From assembly GCA_001566295.1 (NCBI GenBank), contig KQ964273.1, forward strand, positions 124,001 through 188,000: DNA of 64,000 nt. Reading direction: 5' to 3'. Both the position numbers and the translations under genes were made by a program. The DNA comes from Microdochium bolleyi. Lineage: Eukaryota; Ascomycota; Sordariomycetes; Xylariales; Microdochiaceae. Positions 1 to 10,731 of the stretch are shown here, one piece after another. The notes under the pieces were generated by a model that worked only from the letters and a program-made list of their open reading frames with translations, searched no databases and was not told the DNA's origin. Position 1 is the first letter of the stretch. Each line of letters begins with the position of its first letter.

Positions 1-936
1 TCCCGAGATCGATGACCTGGCAAGCTTGCGAGGTGCCTAGAATCGTCCCGAGGCACGCAAGACCGACGCTAGACAGCACTGAAGCTGGTGGTCACACCCA
101 CTCAACTGCTTAGCCGAGTCTTGCCTCCGCTCCCCAAACTCCGCGCTCTCATGCTCCTAGTGCTGTGTTTCCTCCGAAGTGCGGCTCATTCCGCGCTCCT
201 GGTGCAAGCATGTGCTTCGATCTGGAGGAGCCGAGTCCTGACCCTCCTCCCGGAGCGGATTGGGCTTGCGAGCGTTGCAGTGCGTCATCTGAGCAGGCAC
301 GCTGCAGGCAGGGCCAGCCCCTGAAGCCGATCTCCTCCAGTGCCCCGCCACGGATGCCGATGCGACGTGCTTTCGGCACTGAGACAGCGCACCCTGGCTT
401 CCGCATCACTGTTCAGAGCGAGCGTTGTACTCTGCACGTGTTACCCCAGAGGACCCAACAGTGCTTCGTAACCACGCAAGAGTAGTTCTGCCAGCGCGCA
501 CGTCTCGCAAGCACACTCTAGGTCTCAGCATACCAGGCACAGCAGACGATGACGTTGGACTCGCACGCCATAATCACATGTAAGCTGTTGCAGCCTGCTC
601 GATATCACCATGCCAGGAAATGTCTCTTGATTTGCAGGCACCCTGCTCGTACATGTTCTTGAGCCATCACGATACACGATGTAGAGTGCAGAACACAAAG
701 CGCTGCAGCATTTGCACTTTCTCTATCAGCAATCACTTGCAGTTTATCTTGTGTTTGTAGGTCATGATAACGTAACGTCCGAGTTGTAGTTGCAACATAG
801 CGAAATCCGCAAGCTCTCCATGTCTACGCTTACTTTAACTGTCTTGGAACTACAATGACCTCTGTAGAGGGCTGTCCTGTCTTTGAGTATGCTCGCTCAG
901 CCAGACTTCCATCGTCAAGCTCCAAAAGCCCACAGA
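1..936. other. intergenic, no gene seen
   Basis: Short overlapping reading frames occur on both strands but none starts convincingly, shows a motif, or can be joined by splice signals. The right end is the 3' side of the short-chain dehydrogenase gene. Confidence 0.6.
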
Positions 937-2055
937 TCATCTCCTCGCCAGATCGTCCGCCGTGATGCGTCCAAACTGCTTCGCCGTGCCTCTGCCTACC
1001 GCATCCCGCACAATCTCCTGCACCCAGTTGGGCCCAGCCCGCAGCATGCTCAGCGACCACGAGCTCGCGGGGACGAAAACCTGGCCCCCGCGTCTCTTCT
1101 GCACGACCTGATCCAGCACGGCGTCGCTGACCTGCTGGCTCGTCAGCATCCGCGGTAGGCCTCCGCGCTGCAGCTTGTCCGCGAACCCCTTTGTCAGAGG
1201 CGTGTCCACAAAGTTGGGGTGCACGACGCTGCACACCACGGCGGGGTTGGCGTGGATGTGCTTGATCTCGCATGCGAGGGCCTCGTGGAAAGCCAGCGCG
1301 GCAGCCTTCGTCGCGGCATACGCGCCGCCGTACGGCAGCGCGACGAACGATGCCAGGCTCGCGATGGTGACGATGTGGCCCTTGTTGGCGGCGAGCATGC
1401 CCGGAAGGAAAGCCTGCACGAGCGTCCAGTGCGAGATGGTGTTGACCTGGAAGATGCGCTGCACTTGAGACAACGGCACCGTCAGGATAGGCAGCTCGTG
1501 CGAGACGCCCGCGTTGTTGATGAGGATGCTCGGCCCGCTCGCGGGGATGCCGGGCTCGGCGGCGATGGCGGAGACTGCGGAGGCAACAGAGTCTGCCGAG
1601 GTGATGTCGCACTTGTAGTAGAAGAGTTTTTGCCTGGCCTTCTCGGACGGAGGAGAGAGAGTCCTGGCTGTGGCCCGAGTCTCACTGGACATGTCCTGGA
1701 TGTCTAGCACTACGACCGTGGCGCCTTTTTCGAGCAGCCCATAGACCAGCTTCTCTCCGATCCCGCTGCACCCGCCCGTCACAACGGCGACCTCGTCAGG
1801 CCAGTGCCAGCCCGGCTGTGCGGTCAGCCTCCAGTGATTGGTAGCCATCCTGTTCAAGATGTGGTTGGTTGTGCGGAGTATGTCCAGCGCCACAACCACC
1901 TTGAGGACGAGCTTGAGGGTGCCCAAGTCGCCACCGGACGAGTGTAGCAGTGCCGTGAGGGCTACAGGCAGCTTGTCCAGAAGTGACTGGGCTTCCTGAG
2001 GGTAGTGTGTGGCACCAGCCAGCAGCGCCCCCGCGAGGAGTGAAGGTATCGTCAT
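937..2055 (-). CDS. short-chain dehydrogenase/reductase, membrane-associated (RDH10/DHRS3-like)
   Basis: A single uninterrupted frame of 372 aa starts at ATG 2055. The Rossmann cofactor motif TGGCSGIG lies near residue 92, NNAG near residue 180, and the catalytic YAATK (YxxxK) motif follows a serine-containing stretch, so it should be an active NAD(P)(H)-dependent oxidoreductase of the classical SDR fold. The N-terminus is hydrophobic (residues 1-16 and about 47-62), which fits a membrane-anchored SDR16C-type enzyme acting on retinoid-, sterol- or lipid-like alcohols and ketones; the substrate cannot be read from the sequence. It is transcribed away from the Zn2Cys6 regulator that begins at 3236, so the two share the 2056-3235 promoter region. 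The length is ordinary for this subgroup. The class is clear; the pathway is inference. Confidence 0.9.
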   Translation of the reverse strand: MTIPSLLAGALLAGATHYPQEAQSLLDKLPVALTALLHSSGGDLGTLKLVLKVVVALDILRTTNHILNRMATNHWRLTAQPGWHWPDEVAVVTGGCSGIGEKLVYGLLEKGATVVVLDIQDMSSETRATARTLSPPSEKARQKLFYYKCDITSADSVASAVSAIAAEPGIPASGPSILINNAGVSHELPILTVPLSQVQRIFQVNTISHWTLVQAFLPGMLAANKGHIVTIASLASFVALPYGGAYAATKAAALAFHEALACEIKHIHANPAVVCSVVHPNFVDTPLTKGFADKLQRGGLPRMLTSQQVSDAVLDQVVQKRRGGQVFVPASSWSLSMLRAGPNWVQEIVRDAVGRGTAKQFGRITADDLARR

Positions 2056-3235
2056 GGTTGCTGTTTGTTGTTGTTCAAGGACTGAAACTCCAGCGATATC
2101 TCAACAATGTCGCGCCAAGGCCTTGTAGGCGGATTGTCTGATGTGCGTCTTGGGTGAAGCTGAACCGTCGTGGACATCTGTACGCCCTGTTTGCACCTTG
2201 ACGAAGAGGATAGATCTTATGTCAGGCGTTTCTCCCTTGGTTGAGAATCGTGACGATCAGGACGGAGTGGTTCCGCAGGAAATGCGGCCGCATTCAAGGG
2301 CCGTGCTTGCGAGATGGCAACGGCGGCCGGTCGTCAACCGCGGCACCTCTGTGTGCGGGATGCGGGGACAGTCCCGGGCACGTGGGATGCACATCATCCC
2401 GCCGGCGGGAGACTCGGGGTCCTCGTGCGGGCGAAGCTCTCTGCGTTGCCCCTCCGAGCTAGCAGCCATGACGACGCCTCGCAAGGCGAGATCGCGACGG
2501 CAGCACTGTTGCGAGTGAGTAGTGACGGATGACCCCTGTTGCACATCACTACGAAACATGGACAGCTTGCCTCGCAAGATAGGTCCGGATTGGGCACAGG
2601 GACTCCAGCCACCGTGGATCAGACGGGACGGTGGTGCCCTGAAGGCTGATGGAGTGGCCCTCCCCGGAAACCCTCGAGCAGAGCGACAGGGGCTCGCGAG
2701 GGCCTGCCGAGGATGCGGCCAGGGGTATGCTGCTCGAAATCGGACACTTGAGACCTGGCTCTCTCCAGGGCTCCTGAGCAGCAGCCCCGAGCTTGCCGGC
2801 TTGCCTTCTCGCGACCGGACCCGAGCGCGACGGGCCATGATATGTACAAGCTGGACGGTCCGCGCGCGCGTGCCGTGAACACGCTCAAACTCCTCCGTCC
2901 GCTGTACACGAGAAGCTGACAGTGGAGTCCCCGAGCGAGCAGATCGCCCTCCAGCCCGTGACGCTCCCGACAACGCGGCGCAAGCGACAGCCCAAGCGGC
3001 AAGGCTGGCTACAGGTACGCATGGGTCGGCCTGCATCGCCTGCGAGAGGAGTGGCAGAGGCCCCCATCCCCGTGTCCCCGTGGGGCAAGCTCGCAAGCTC
3101 CCCAGAGCAGCACCTCGCAAGATCCCACCTACAACGTCCCTAGCCCAACCACACTAAGACCTCCCAGTCCACCACAAGCAACAACACCTTATCGGCCTCT
3201 GTTTCGGAAGCCTGCTCCCGCTGCCTGTGGTCGCA
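2056..3235. promoter_or_regulatory. divergent intergenic region between SDR and Zn2Cys6 regulator
   Basis: This GC-rich stretch lies head-to-head between two genes and probably carries both promoters. Long open frames here (for example 2257-3120 on the minus strand) have no motif and look like composition effects. The octamer CTCGCAAG and close variants recur (near 2566, 2695, 3088 and 3114), which may or may not be a binding site. Confidence 0.35.
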
Positions 3236-5760
3236 ATGGTCTTCCCGGGCCGCCTGAGCACCGGGTGCAAGCTTTGCCGCCGCCGCAAGGTCAAGGTCAG
3301 TCTGCTCACGCTCCTTGCTCGTCTTCTTACCACCTGGCAGGGGGGCCGTCAGCGTCAGCGTCAGCGTCACCGTCGCCGCGCTCGACCTTGCTCGGCTTCT
3401 TGTCGAGCTTCCACGTGATATCTGCGACTACACGGTGCTTTCTCCGGGCACTTTGTAGACTCTGCTACTGCTGGCTTTGATGGCATTGATGGCTGACACG
3501 TCGCCCCCATGACCAGTGCGACGAAGGCAAGCCGGGCTGCAACCGCTGCGTAGTCTACGGTCGGCCGTGTCCTGGCTATGGAGACAACTTCCAGTTCCGG
3601 CCTCAGGAGGCCAAGGTCAAGAAGGCCATGTCGTCGGCGCGTGCGTCAGACAACAAGGTGAATTATGCCGCCCGATCCAAGCAGAAGCAGGGCGGTGGTG
3701 GTGCCGGCGACAGTAACGGCAGCATCTCGGCAGTGTCGACAACGTCACGGCAAGCTGGTGTCGGCGAGATTGTCTTCAAGCAGGAATCGCCAGGCCGAGA
3801 GGCGATCCACGAGACAAAACGACGAGCTCCCCAGCTGGACCTGGACCACTGGCAGCCTGAACACCAGTTTTCCATCTCACAGCCACGATGCCAACTACAG
3901 CGACCACACCAGTCAGTTCCGCGGCATCGCCAGCAGCATCACCGCCCGCAGCCGCAGAACCTCGAGCTTAACTTCGCAACGAGCTACCAACAGTGGCTAG
4001 CAGCACCTTTGCCCTCGCCGCCACCGATACAAAGCCGGGAGCACCAGTCCTTGTGCTATTTTATGAGCCGCTTCGTCGCACGAGGGATGGCGGGCCCCTT
4101 CCCTGGTCATCTGGGCTTCCTGTACGACCTGTATGACCCAGATCATCTCTCGTCGCTCGAACTCGCAACCCTGAGTGCCGCGGAGATGACGGCCTACAAC
4201 AAGTTTGGCGTCCCCGAAATGAAGCAGCGCGCCTACAGGAACCGCGGCGCGGCCATCCGGGCATTGTCTACCGCGTTGAGCAGTCCGGACCGTAATGTGC
4301 GTTTCAACGACAAGACGATTGGCACAGTCCTACTGCTTGCCACCTTTGCCGTGAGTCCCCTATAAGAGAGAGACCGTGGCTTGCTCGCTCCCGGAGAATC
4401 AGCTGACAGAATGTTTCACGAACGCAGGACATTAGCGGAGAGGGAGGCGCTCGCGATGGTGGTCACGCGCCTGGCCTTTACTATCTGCTTGAGCAGCGAG
4501 GCAAGGACCAGCTCTTGACCAAGACGGGCTCGGAGATCTTCTTCCTTGGTGTCATGCGACTTGTACGTGCGGCATTCCCATGTTTCCACTCGCTAGATCT
4601 CACTGAATGCCATGCTGACGTGCAAACACCAGCACATCCACTCCTTCGTCACGAACGACTACTCGTATGCCGACCCGGGCGGGTACTCTGAGCTCATGCA
4701 AGATGTAGACCCTTTGTGGAGGGGGCGAGCCCTGGTGTGCAAGATCCCCCGCCTGCGTAGCGCCCTGGACGATCATCTCACGGCCATGGCAAAGAGATAC
4801 AAGCTGGAGACGAGCACCGGTGCCGAGGGCCAAGGCACTCAGCAGCCTCAGCAGCAACCACAACAAGGAAAATCGCGAGACAGCAGCGAGGAGGGCGATG
4901 GCTTGCCGCCGCCACCACTACAGGAAGATGACATTGAGCAGACGATGGTGCTTTACATGGGCTGCATGAAAGTTCTGCACGAGCTGAGCGAGTGGGACCA
5001 GAGCATCGCCACAAATCCAGTCTTCAACTCGGACATTGTTGAGATCGAGACGCCGACGACGCACTCGCACAGTCCCATCAGCCCCCTGAGCGCGCAGGCC
5101 CCTACCTTTGACACTGCTCATGACCAGCACAAGCAACAACACCAGCAGTTCCAGCCGCTCCCGAAGCGCTACGACTCGAGAACGGCCTGCACCGTCATCC
5201 TGCTGAAGTCGTCTCGCGTCATGCTGCTGCTCAGTCTGCTGGCGTACTTCAAGCGCCTACGGGACTGGGTTGTCGCTTACCCGCGCCTTCTCGGCGATCC
5301 AGCCGAGAATCCCCTGCTCGCCGCGCTCTTCTCCGACCCGTCGGCGAGTCTGGCCGATATCGAGAAGATGCTCGATGACGTGCGAGAGAGCGTGACCGAG
5401 ATTGAGCGCTGCGTGCCGTTCGCCGTGGGCCGCGAGGAAGACGACCTCGACGGGATCGCGAGCTTCCAGGAGGGTTTTGGCGTGGGCGGGTTCTACGGCG
5501 GCGGCGGCGGCGCGGGTCAATGCAACCCAGGCAAGGCAGGAGTGAGACTTGCGACGAATCAGCTTGAGACCGCAGCCGCGGCGCTCATCATTATGCACCC
5601 GCTTATCCTGGTCTTCATGTGTCCGTTCTCGACGCCGCGGCAGAAGGCGATGAGCCTGGACGTACTCAACCGGATGGACAAGAACATGGGCATCCGGGCA
5701 GCGCGGTGGCGGCTCAAGGAGCTTTCCGAGGCGGAGACTAAGGGGCTGTTCTTTTCATGA
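3236..5760 (+). CDS. Zn2Cys6 fungal transcription factor
   Basis: Four exons: 3236-3295, 3517-4350, 4428-4562, 4633-5760, giving 718 aa. The first intron (221 nt) splits the zinc cluster. Joining across it restores six cysteines at residues 11, 14, 21, 28, 31 and 38 (C-x2-C-x6-C-x6-C-x2-C-x6-C), preceded by the basic RRRKVK stretch of DNA-contacting residues. The other two introns are 77 and 70 nt with GTGAGT and GTACGT donors. A Ser/Gln-rich linker follows, then a long alpha-helical C-terminal half of the kind annotated as fungal-specific transcription factor domain (Fungal_trans_2/DUF3468-like). It contains poly-Gln (around 4845-4865) and poly-Gly (around 5498-5515) runs. The position between a divergent SDR and a downstream P450 suggests a local pathway regulator; that is inference. 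An upstream in-frame GTG at 3227 is not the start. Confidence 0.92.
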
Positions 5761-7476
5761 CGGAGTTTGTATTGTGTGCCGCTTTCTTGTGCAGCTGGTG
5801 CCTGTATTGTTACATTTGGACTCGGTAGTATTGCAGATACCCTCGAGGCCGCGCGCGGAGTTATGGAGTTATGTTTGCCCCTGCTTCTCCTCAACAATGG
5901 AATGTGCGACATGCTGTGAGGCCTTCTTTTGCGCAGTGACATGTGCTCCTCTGCCAATGCCAAACAATGCTCACTCAACTGCAACGAGCGATCGTCCTGC
6001 CACCCACCTGCTCGCTCGGAAACAGTACCGGGATCCTCAGGGTTGATTCATACACGCTCCGATACGTGCGATATGCGAACCCCGGAAGTCTTCCGCATAA
6101 AACTATCAATAGCTCCATCTCACCCGCGAGTCCGTGATACGACGACACTGACACACGTATGGCACCCCACCCACCTCGCCCAAGACGCCGACTGAGCTGC
6201 CTCGGCAGTTGCTCTCGACGCGGGGCGCTAACAGCCACACTACTGCAGTAGTGATGCCCTCCCCCGCATGCCTGCCCCGTCCAGACAACGTCATATGGCG
6301 CGGCTTGTGCGAGACGGCAACACCACGCCATGTCGCGTCTAGTCAGGGCCTCACTGCTGAGCAGCGGAGGGCCGCCCAGCAGGCAGCCACGCTGCCGTGC
6401 CAGAGCATGAGCGCGTCGATCGTCGGCACTTGCATTAGCCTCTGAAGTGGCCTATTCTCAAAAGAATCCATGCTTCCGATCTATGCCATCACGATTCAAC
6501 GGATGAATCCTCCTGTACTTGTCGACTGTGTCAGTAGAGGAGTCCTGGAATCGTGGCGGACCGGAGTCGTCTCCGAGCTTATCTTGCAGGCCCCAGTGAC
6601 CAGATCGATGGAACAGTGGTCGACGACGACCGTTCTGCAACCTGGACCTAAAAGGTCAGTTGCAGGAGTGGCCAGCAAACGATGAAGACCATGCTCAAAG
6701 TAACTCTCCCCCATGCACCCCGGATTGTCAGGGCGTGACAGCGAGGCGTCGCGGGGAAGCAGCAGGGCCTTGACGGAAGACCCCTGTCGTCGTGGTTTTC
6801 GGACACTCTGTGATCGCCTGTGTCGCCAACTGTTTCCCCTCTTTCTCTCAGGGGCTGGGGCAGAGGACCCCTGTCGCTTTTCGAGCCCTTGTTCACATGT
6901 AATCACTGTCATGCTCGCTTCCTCACACCCCTTCGAGGCCTGCTGATCACGCGGCTGGCCGTTGCGGAATACTCCGTGTTGTTGTCGACCCTCACTTGTG
7001 GGAAATGAATGAACGGCCAGTCGGACCCTCGGTGCCGCAGCTGACAAGGCAGCCAACAAAAGAAACTTGATGCCAAGTCGATCGGCAGACTGGAGCACGT
7101 CTGCTCGAGTCGGTTCGATATTTCATGTGATAGTGCCGCACGCAGCCCAACGAGAATCTGTTACGACAATCACCTCCTCGGCTTCTCCTCTCTCGAGACT
7201 CGGCACTCCCAGGCAGCGATATAGCTGGCGACACTACTCGGTATACGTCAGAGGACGAGCATAGCCTGATCACATACTCACCCGCACACTAGTGCCAAAT
7301 CCTGCGACATAAGAACCAGACTCGCTACGAGACGCACCCTCGTGGTTTATGGCCCCCAGCGTATCGACACAGAAAGCCCGTGGCTTCAACCGCTGCAATC
7401 AGCTAACAAGCCACAAAGAGCACAGCAACATAGCCACAAGACTCTCATCACCCCAACACTTGCTACAACCTCAACC
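5761..7476. other. intergenic between regulator and P450, no gene seen
   Basis: I found no frame with a motif, start context and splice sites. The right end is the 5' region of the P450 gene. Confidence 0.55.
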
Positions 7477-9321
7477 ATGCCGGCCACGTACATAACGCCG
7501 TCCAAGGTGACGCTGGCTGCAGCTGTCCAGGCACTGGTGCTGCCTAGGGTCTTCAAGGACTCCCTCAGCACAACGAGCCAGGTCAAGCTCATACTCGGCA
7601 TCTTTGGCATCAACTATGCCGCCCTGATCTTCCACTTCTTTGTCATTCACCCTTTCCTGCTGAGCAAGGTCAGGCATCTGCCAGGTCCCAGGGTAAGTCT
7701 TCCTTGAACACCTGTGTCAATGTTGGCCCCTTGCTGAATCTGCCCTTTCAAAGTACCACCTCACGGCACTCCCACGGAGCATGGTAGGCCGGCAAGCACC
7801 GCCAGGCGAGATCTTCATCGATGTCATGGCCAAGTGGCCCAACGAGGAGCTCATCCTGTGCAATATATGGCAGGAGTACGTGCTTGTGACCAAACCCAGA
7901 GGTCTGGCCGACGTCCTCGTCCACCGCCCTTACGACTTTGCCAAGCCCCCCAACGTTGCCGGCTTCCTGCGTCACGTTCTCGGTGACGGCCTCATTGTCG
8001 TCGAGGGCGACCAGCACAAGTTCCTGCGTAAGAACTCGCTCCCTGCCTTCAGCTTCCGGCACATTAAGGACCTATACCCCATGATCTGGAACAAGGCGCT
8101 GTTGCTGTCGGCGGCGTTGCGGGTGGACGCTGCCGAGGCGAGCGCGAAGGGGTACTCCCTTGCCACAAACACGGGGAAGCAGGAGCTCCCCAGCTGGGCG
8201 CATGCCGGCACCGTCGAGCTTAACACGTGGGCGAGCAGGGTGACGCTTGACATCATCGGCGTGGCCGGGCTTGGGCGCGAGTTCAACATGCTCAAGCGCA
8301 ATGCGGACCCGCTGATGGCGGTATACGAGGAGCTGCTCGAGCCGACCAAGGAGAAGCTCGCGTTCTTCCTGGCCACGGCGATGCTAGGGGAGAAGGTTGT
8401 CAAGTTCCTGCCGTGGAGGATGAATCAGGTCTTCAAGCGGCTCACGACGTCGCTGGCTGATTTATGCCGGCCGATGATGCAGGACAAGCGCGACGCAATT
8501 GTCAAGAAGGGCGACGACCACTTTGATGTGCTCTCGCTGCTGGTCAAGTCGGACAACTTCTCGGACAAGGAGCTGACGGATCAATTGTTGACATATCTTG
8601 CTGCTGGGTGAGTCCAATCCTTTCTCCGTGCACACTGCTGGTTCTCAAAAAAAGAAATTCTAAAACAAAATTGCTTGATGCTAATGACCACTCGCGATGC
8701 AGTCATGAGACGACCTCCTCGGCATTCAGTTGGGTATGCTATCTCCTCTCCAAGCACCAGGACATTCAAGCAGCGGTCCGCAAGGAAGTCCAGGACGCGT
8801 TCCCGCAGGGCTGCGGCAACGTGGACCCGGCGACTGTCGACATCGCGAGCATCCTCGAGTCGCTGCCCCTGCTCAACGGTATCATCAACGAGACTCTCCG
8901 TCTGTACCCCACGGTCCCCATTTCCATGCGCGAGGCCGTCCGCGACACCGTCGTCGCAGATCAGCCCGTGCCCAAGGGTGCCCGGATCCTGCTCGTGCCC
9001 TGGGCCGTGAATCGGTCTCCGCTGATCTGGGGCGACGATGCCACCGAGTTCCGCCCCCAGCGCTGGATCAACGCCGACGACGGCAAGCCCAACATGCACG
9101 GCGGTGCGGGGAGCAACTACCACTTCCTCACATTTCTGCACGGGCCGCGGAGTTGTATCGGGCAGGGATTTGCCAGGGCCGAGCTCAGGTGTCTGCTCGC
9201 AACCGTGGTCGGGGAGTTTGACTGGACGCTGGGTATGGACGAGGATAAAGTGGTGGCTGGCGGTGTGGTCACCATCAAGCCGGCGAACGGGATGTACGTG
9301 AAGTTGCGGCCGCTTGAGTGA
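7477..9321 (+). CDS. cytochrome P450 monooxygenase (microsomal, class II)
   Basis: Three exons: 7477-7692, 7754-8607, 8703-9321, giving 562 aa. The introns are 61 and 95 nt with GTAAGT and GTGAGT donors; the second interrupts the I-helix and joining restores AGHETT at about residue 357. An N-terminal membrane segment (about 35-62) precedes the proline hinge LPGPR. The K-helix ExxR appears as NETLR near residue 420, the PERF-like region as FRPQRW, and the heme loop as FLHGPRSCIGQG with the axial cysteine near residue 507. All elements needed for activity are present. The protein should sit in the ER membrane and receive electrons from NADPH-P450 reductase. The overall look is of fungal P450s allied to the CYP3/CYP4 clans, which often hydroxylate hydrophobic compounds; the substrate is unknown. 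The upstream regulator and SDR may belong to the same pathway. Confidence 0.94.
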
Positions 9322-9875
9322 TGAAGGGTCCCAAGACGTGGACAGGTATAGGCTCATTCTGTGCTGTCAGTCGAAAAGGAAATGTACATGTTTAGATACC
9401 TTAAGCGTGAGAAAGCATTTTGTATGTCTATGTTAGTTGCGAATCAGATGTTCAGGCATTCTTCCGAGATGTAGTCTGAGGTGTGGTGTCTGGCCTCTCA
9501 GCAGGCAAATAGTGTATATCCACAACGAGACCGTCGTAGTAGCATGCACGTAGTCTGCAGCCACCATGAGATACAGAACGTTTCAGATTGCTCCTTATAT
9601 CCGCAACAACGCCTTTTTATCAGGTAGGTTTATACCGACAAGTCCATGGCGGTAAAGGTCTGCATGATTAAAGCAACAAGCTACGTACCATTAGGTCCAT
9701 ACATGGTGCTTGGTGATAGTTACAGTCTGCCTGTCCATTGAACATACGTGATGGGACCTGCAGACAGCAGTGCGACTTCCAAATGCAACACCAACCAGAT
9801 CCGCGGCCCATGCAAGTCAGTGACATCGATATGTTAATACATAAAGACTCGCTTCCTCAACAACAACCAATAGGA
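9322..9875. other. intergenic, P450 3' flank, no gene seen
   Basis: AT-richer sequence with no supportable frame; it leads into the tRNA-Asn gene. Confidence 0.55.
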
Positions 9876-9970
9876 TCCTCCGTGGCGCAATTGGCTAGCG
9901 CGTCTGACTGTTATCAAGATTTCCATCTGGTGCGATCAGGAGGTTGACAGTTCAAGCCTGTCCGGGGGAG
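9876..9970 (+). tRNA. tRNA-Asn (anticodon GTT) with a 21-nt intron
   Basis: All arms pair. The acceptor stem is TCCTCCG with CGGGGGA (one T-G pair), discriminator G9970. The D arm is GCGC/GCGC, the anticodon stem TCTGA/TCAGG, and the T arm GACAG/CTGTC with loop TTCAAGC. The anticodon GTT is at 9910-9912 after U33. The loop closes only if 21 nt (9914-9934) are removed one base 3' of the anticodon, the standard position of nuclear tRNA introns. The mature RNA would be 74 nt. A T-rich stretch follows within about 20 nt as a pol III terminator. The A-box and a slightly weak B-box are visible. Confidence 0.88.
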
Positions 9971-10649
9971 CTTAAGTTTTGCAGTTTTGCTCGACAGCGT
10001 TGTTTTGCTTGTGGAGACTACCAAAGCTTGCCCCTGCGTCTAGGTTCACACCCACTAGTTTGGTGGGTTGTCACTCATCAATGCTTACACTACTTTGTTC
10101 TTTTCTTTTCAGCCTCGCCGATTGCTGGCTAGGTCTTGTATATGGCGTTCCTCCCTTGTAAGTTTGTGCGTTGCGATTAATTATATTCGACGTAGTCCTA
10201 GTTAGCTTGGTTTTACTCTCCTTCTACCATTGGCATATTGAAAATCTAAAGCAAGGACACTGTAACGCGCAGCTCTGGTCGTAGATAAGCGATGCTTCGT
10301 GTACTCTGTGTCTGCTTAGAGTGGAATATGTGTTGTATTCGTTTCTCGGCCCCTCAGTACCTACCAATTTGCCGCCGAAGACACACGGCCTTCTGTTACG
10401 TGCTAAGCTAAACGCAGAGCTGGCATGGTCCATACAGGCGAGTCTCTCCGAGCTCTGTCTGGATAAACCCACCGCTACACTTACTGGCTACAAACGTTGC
10501 CCACAATCCCACCCCCAATTTACATAAACCGACACTCCGCTGTAATACCGCTGAAACAGCCAGCCGAAATGCCCCACCGCACTAGAATAATCCATCACAA
10601 ATATGTTTAATATCCAATGATAAGCACAATGTCTTTCAACCAATTACAA
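9971..10649. other. spacer between two tRNA genes, no gene seen
   Basis: I see no coding frame of note. The region downstream of tRNA-Asn has several short T runs. Confidence 0.5.
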
Positions 10650-10731
10650 GGCATTGTGGCAGAGTGGTCTAATGCGATAGACTAGAAATCTATTTCCTTC
10701 GGGAGCGTCTGTTCGAATCAGGCCAATGTCG
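10650..10731 (+). tRNA. tRNA-Ser (anticodon AGA)
   Basis: The 82-nt gene has a long variable arm (around CCTTCGGGAG), as expected for a class II tRNA. The acceptor stem GGCATTG pairs with CAATGTC, with discriminator G10731. The anticodon stem ATAGA/TCTAT closes the loop CTAGAAA, giving AGA at 10685-10687. The T arm GTCTG/CAGGC carries the loop TTCGAAT. No intron is present. Long T runs follow by about 10765-10840. Confidence 0.93.

Noticed and set aside
2257..3120. 287-aa open frame on the minus strand
   Set aside because: No start context, motif or homology I can recognise; Arg/Ser/Pro-biased translation in GC-rich DNA between divergent genes.
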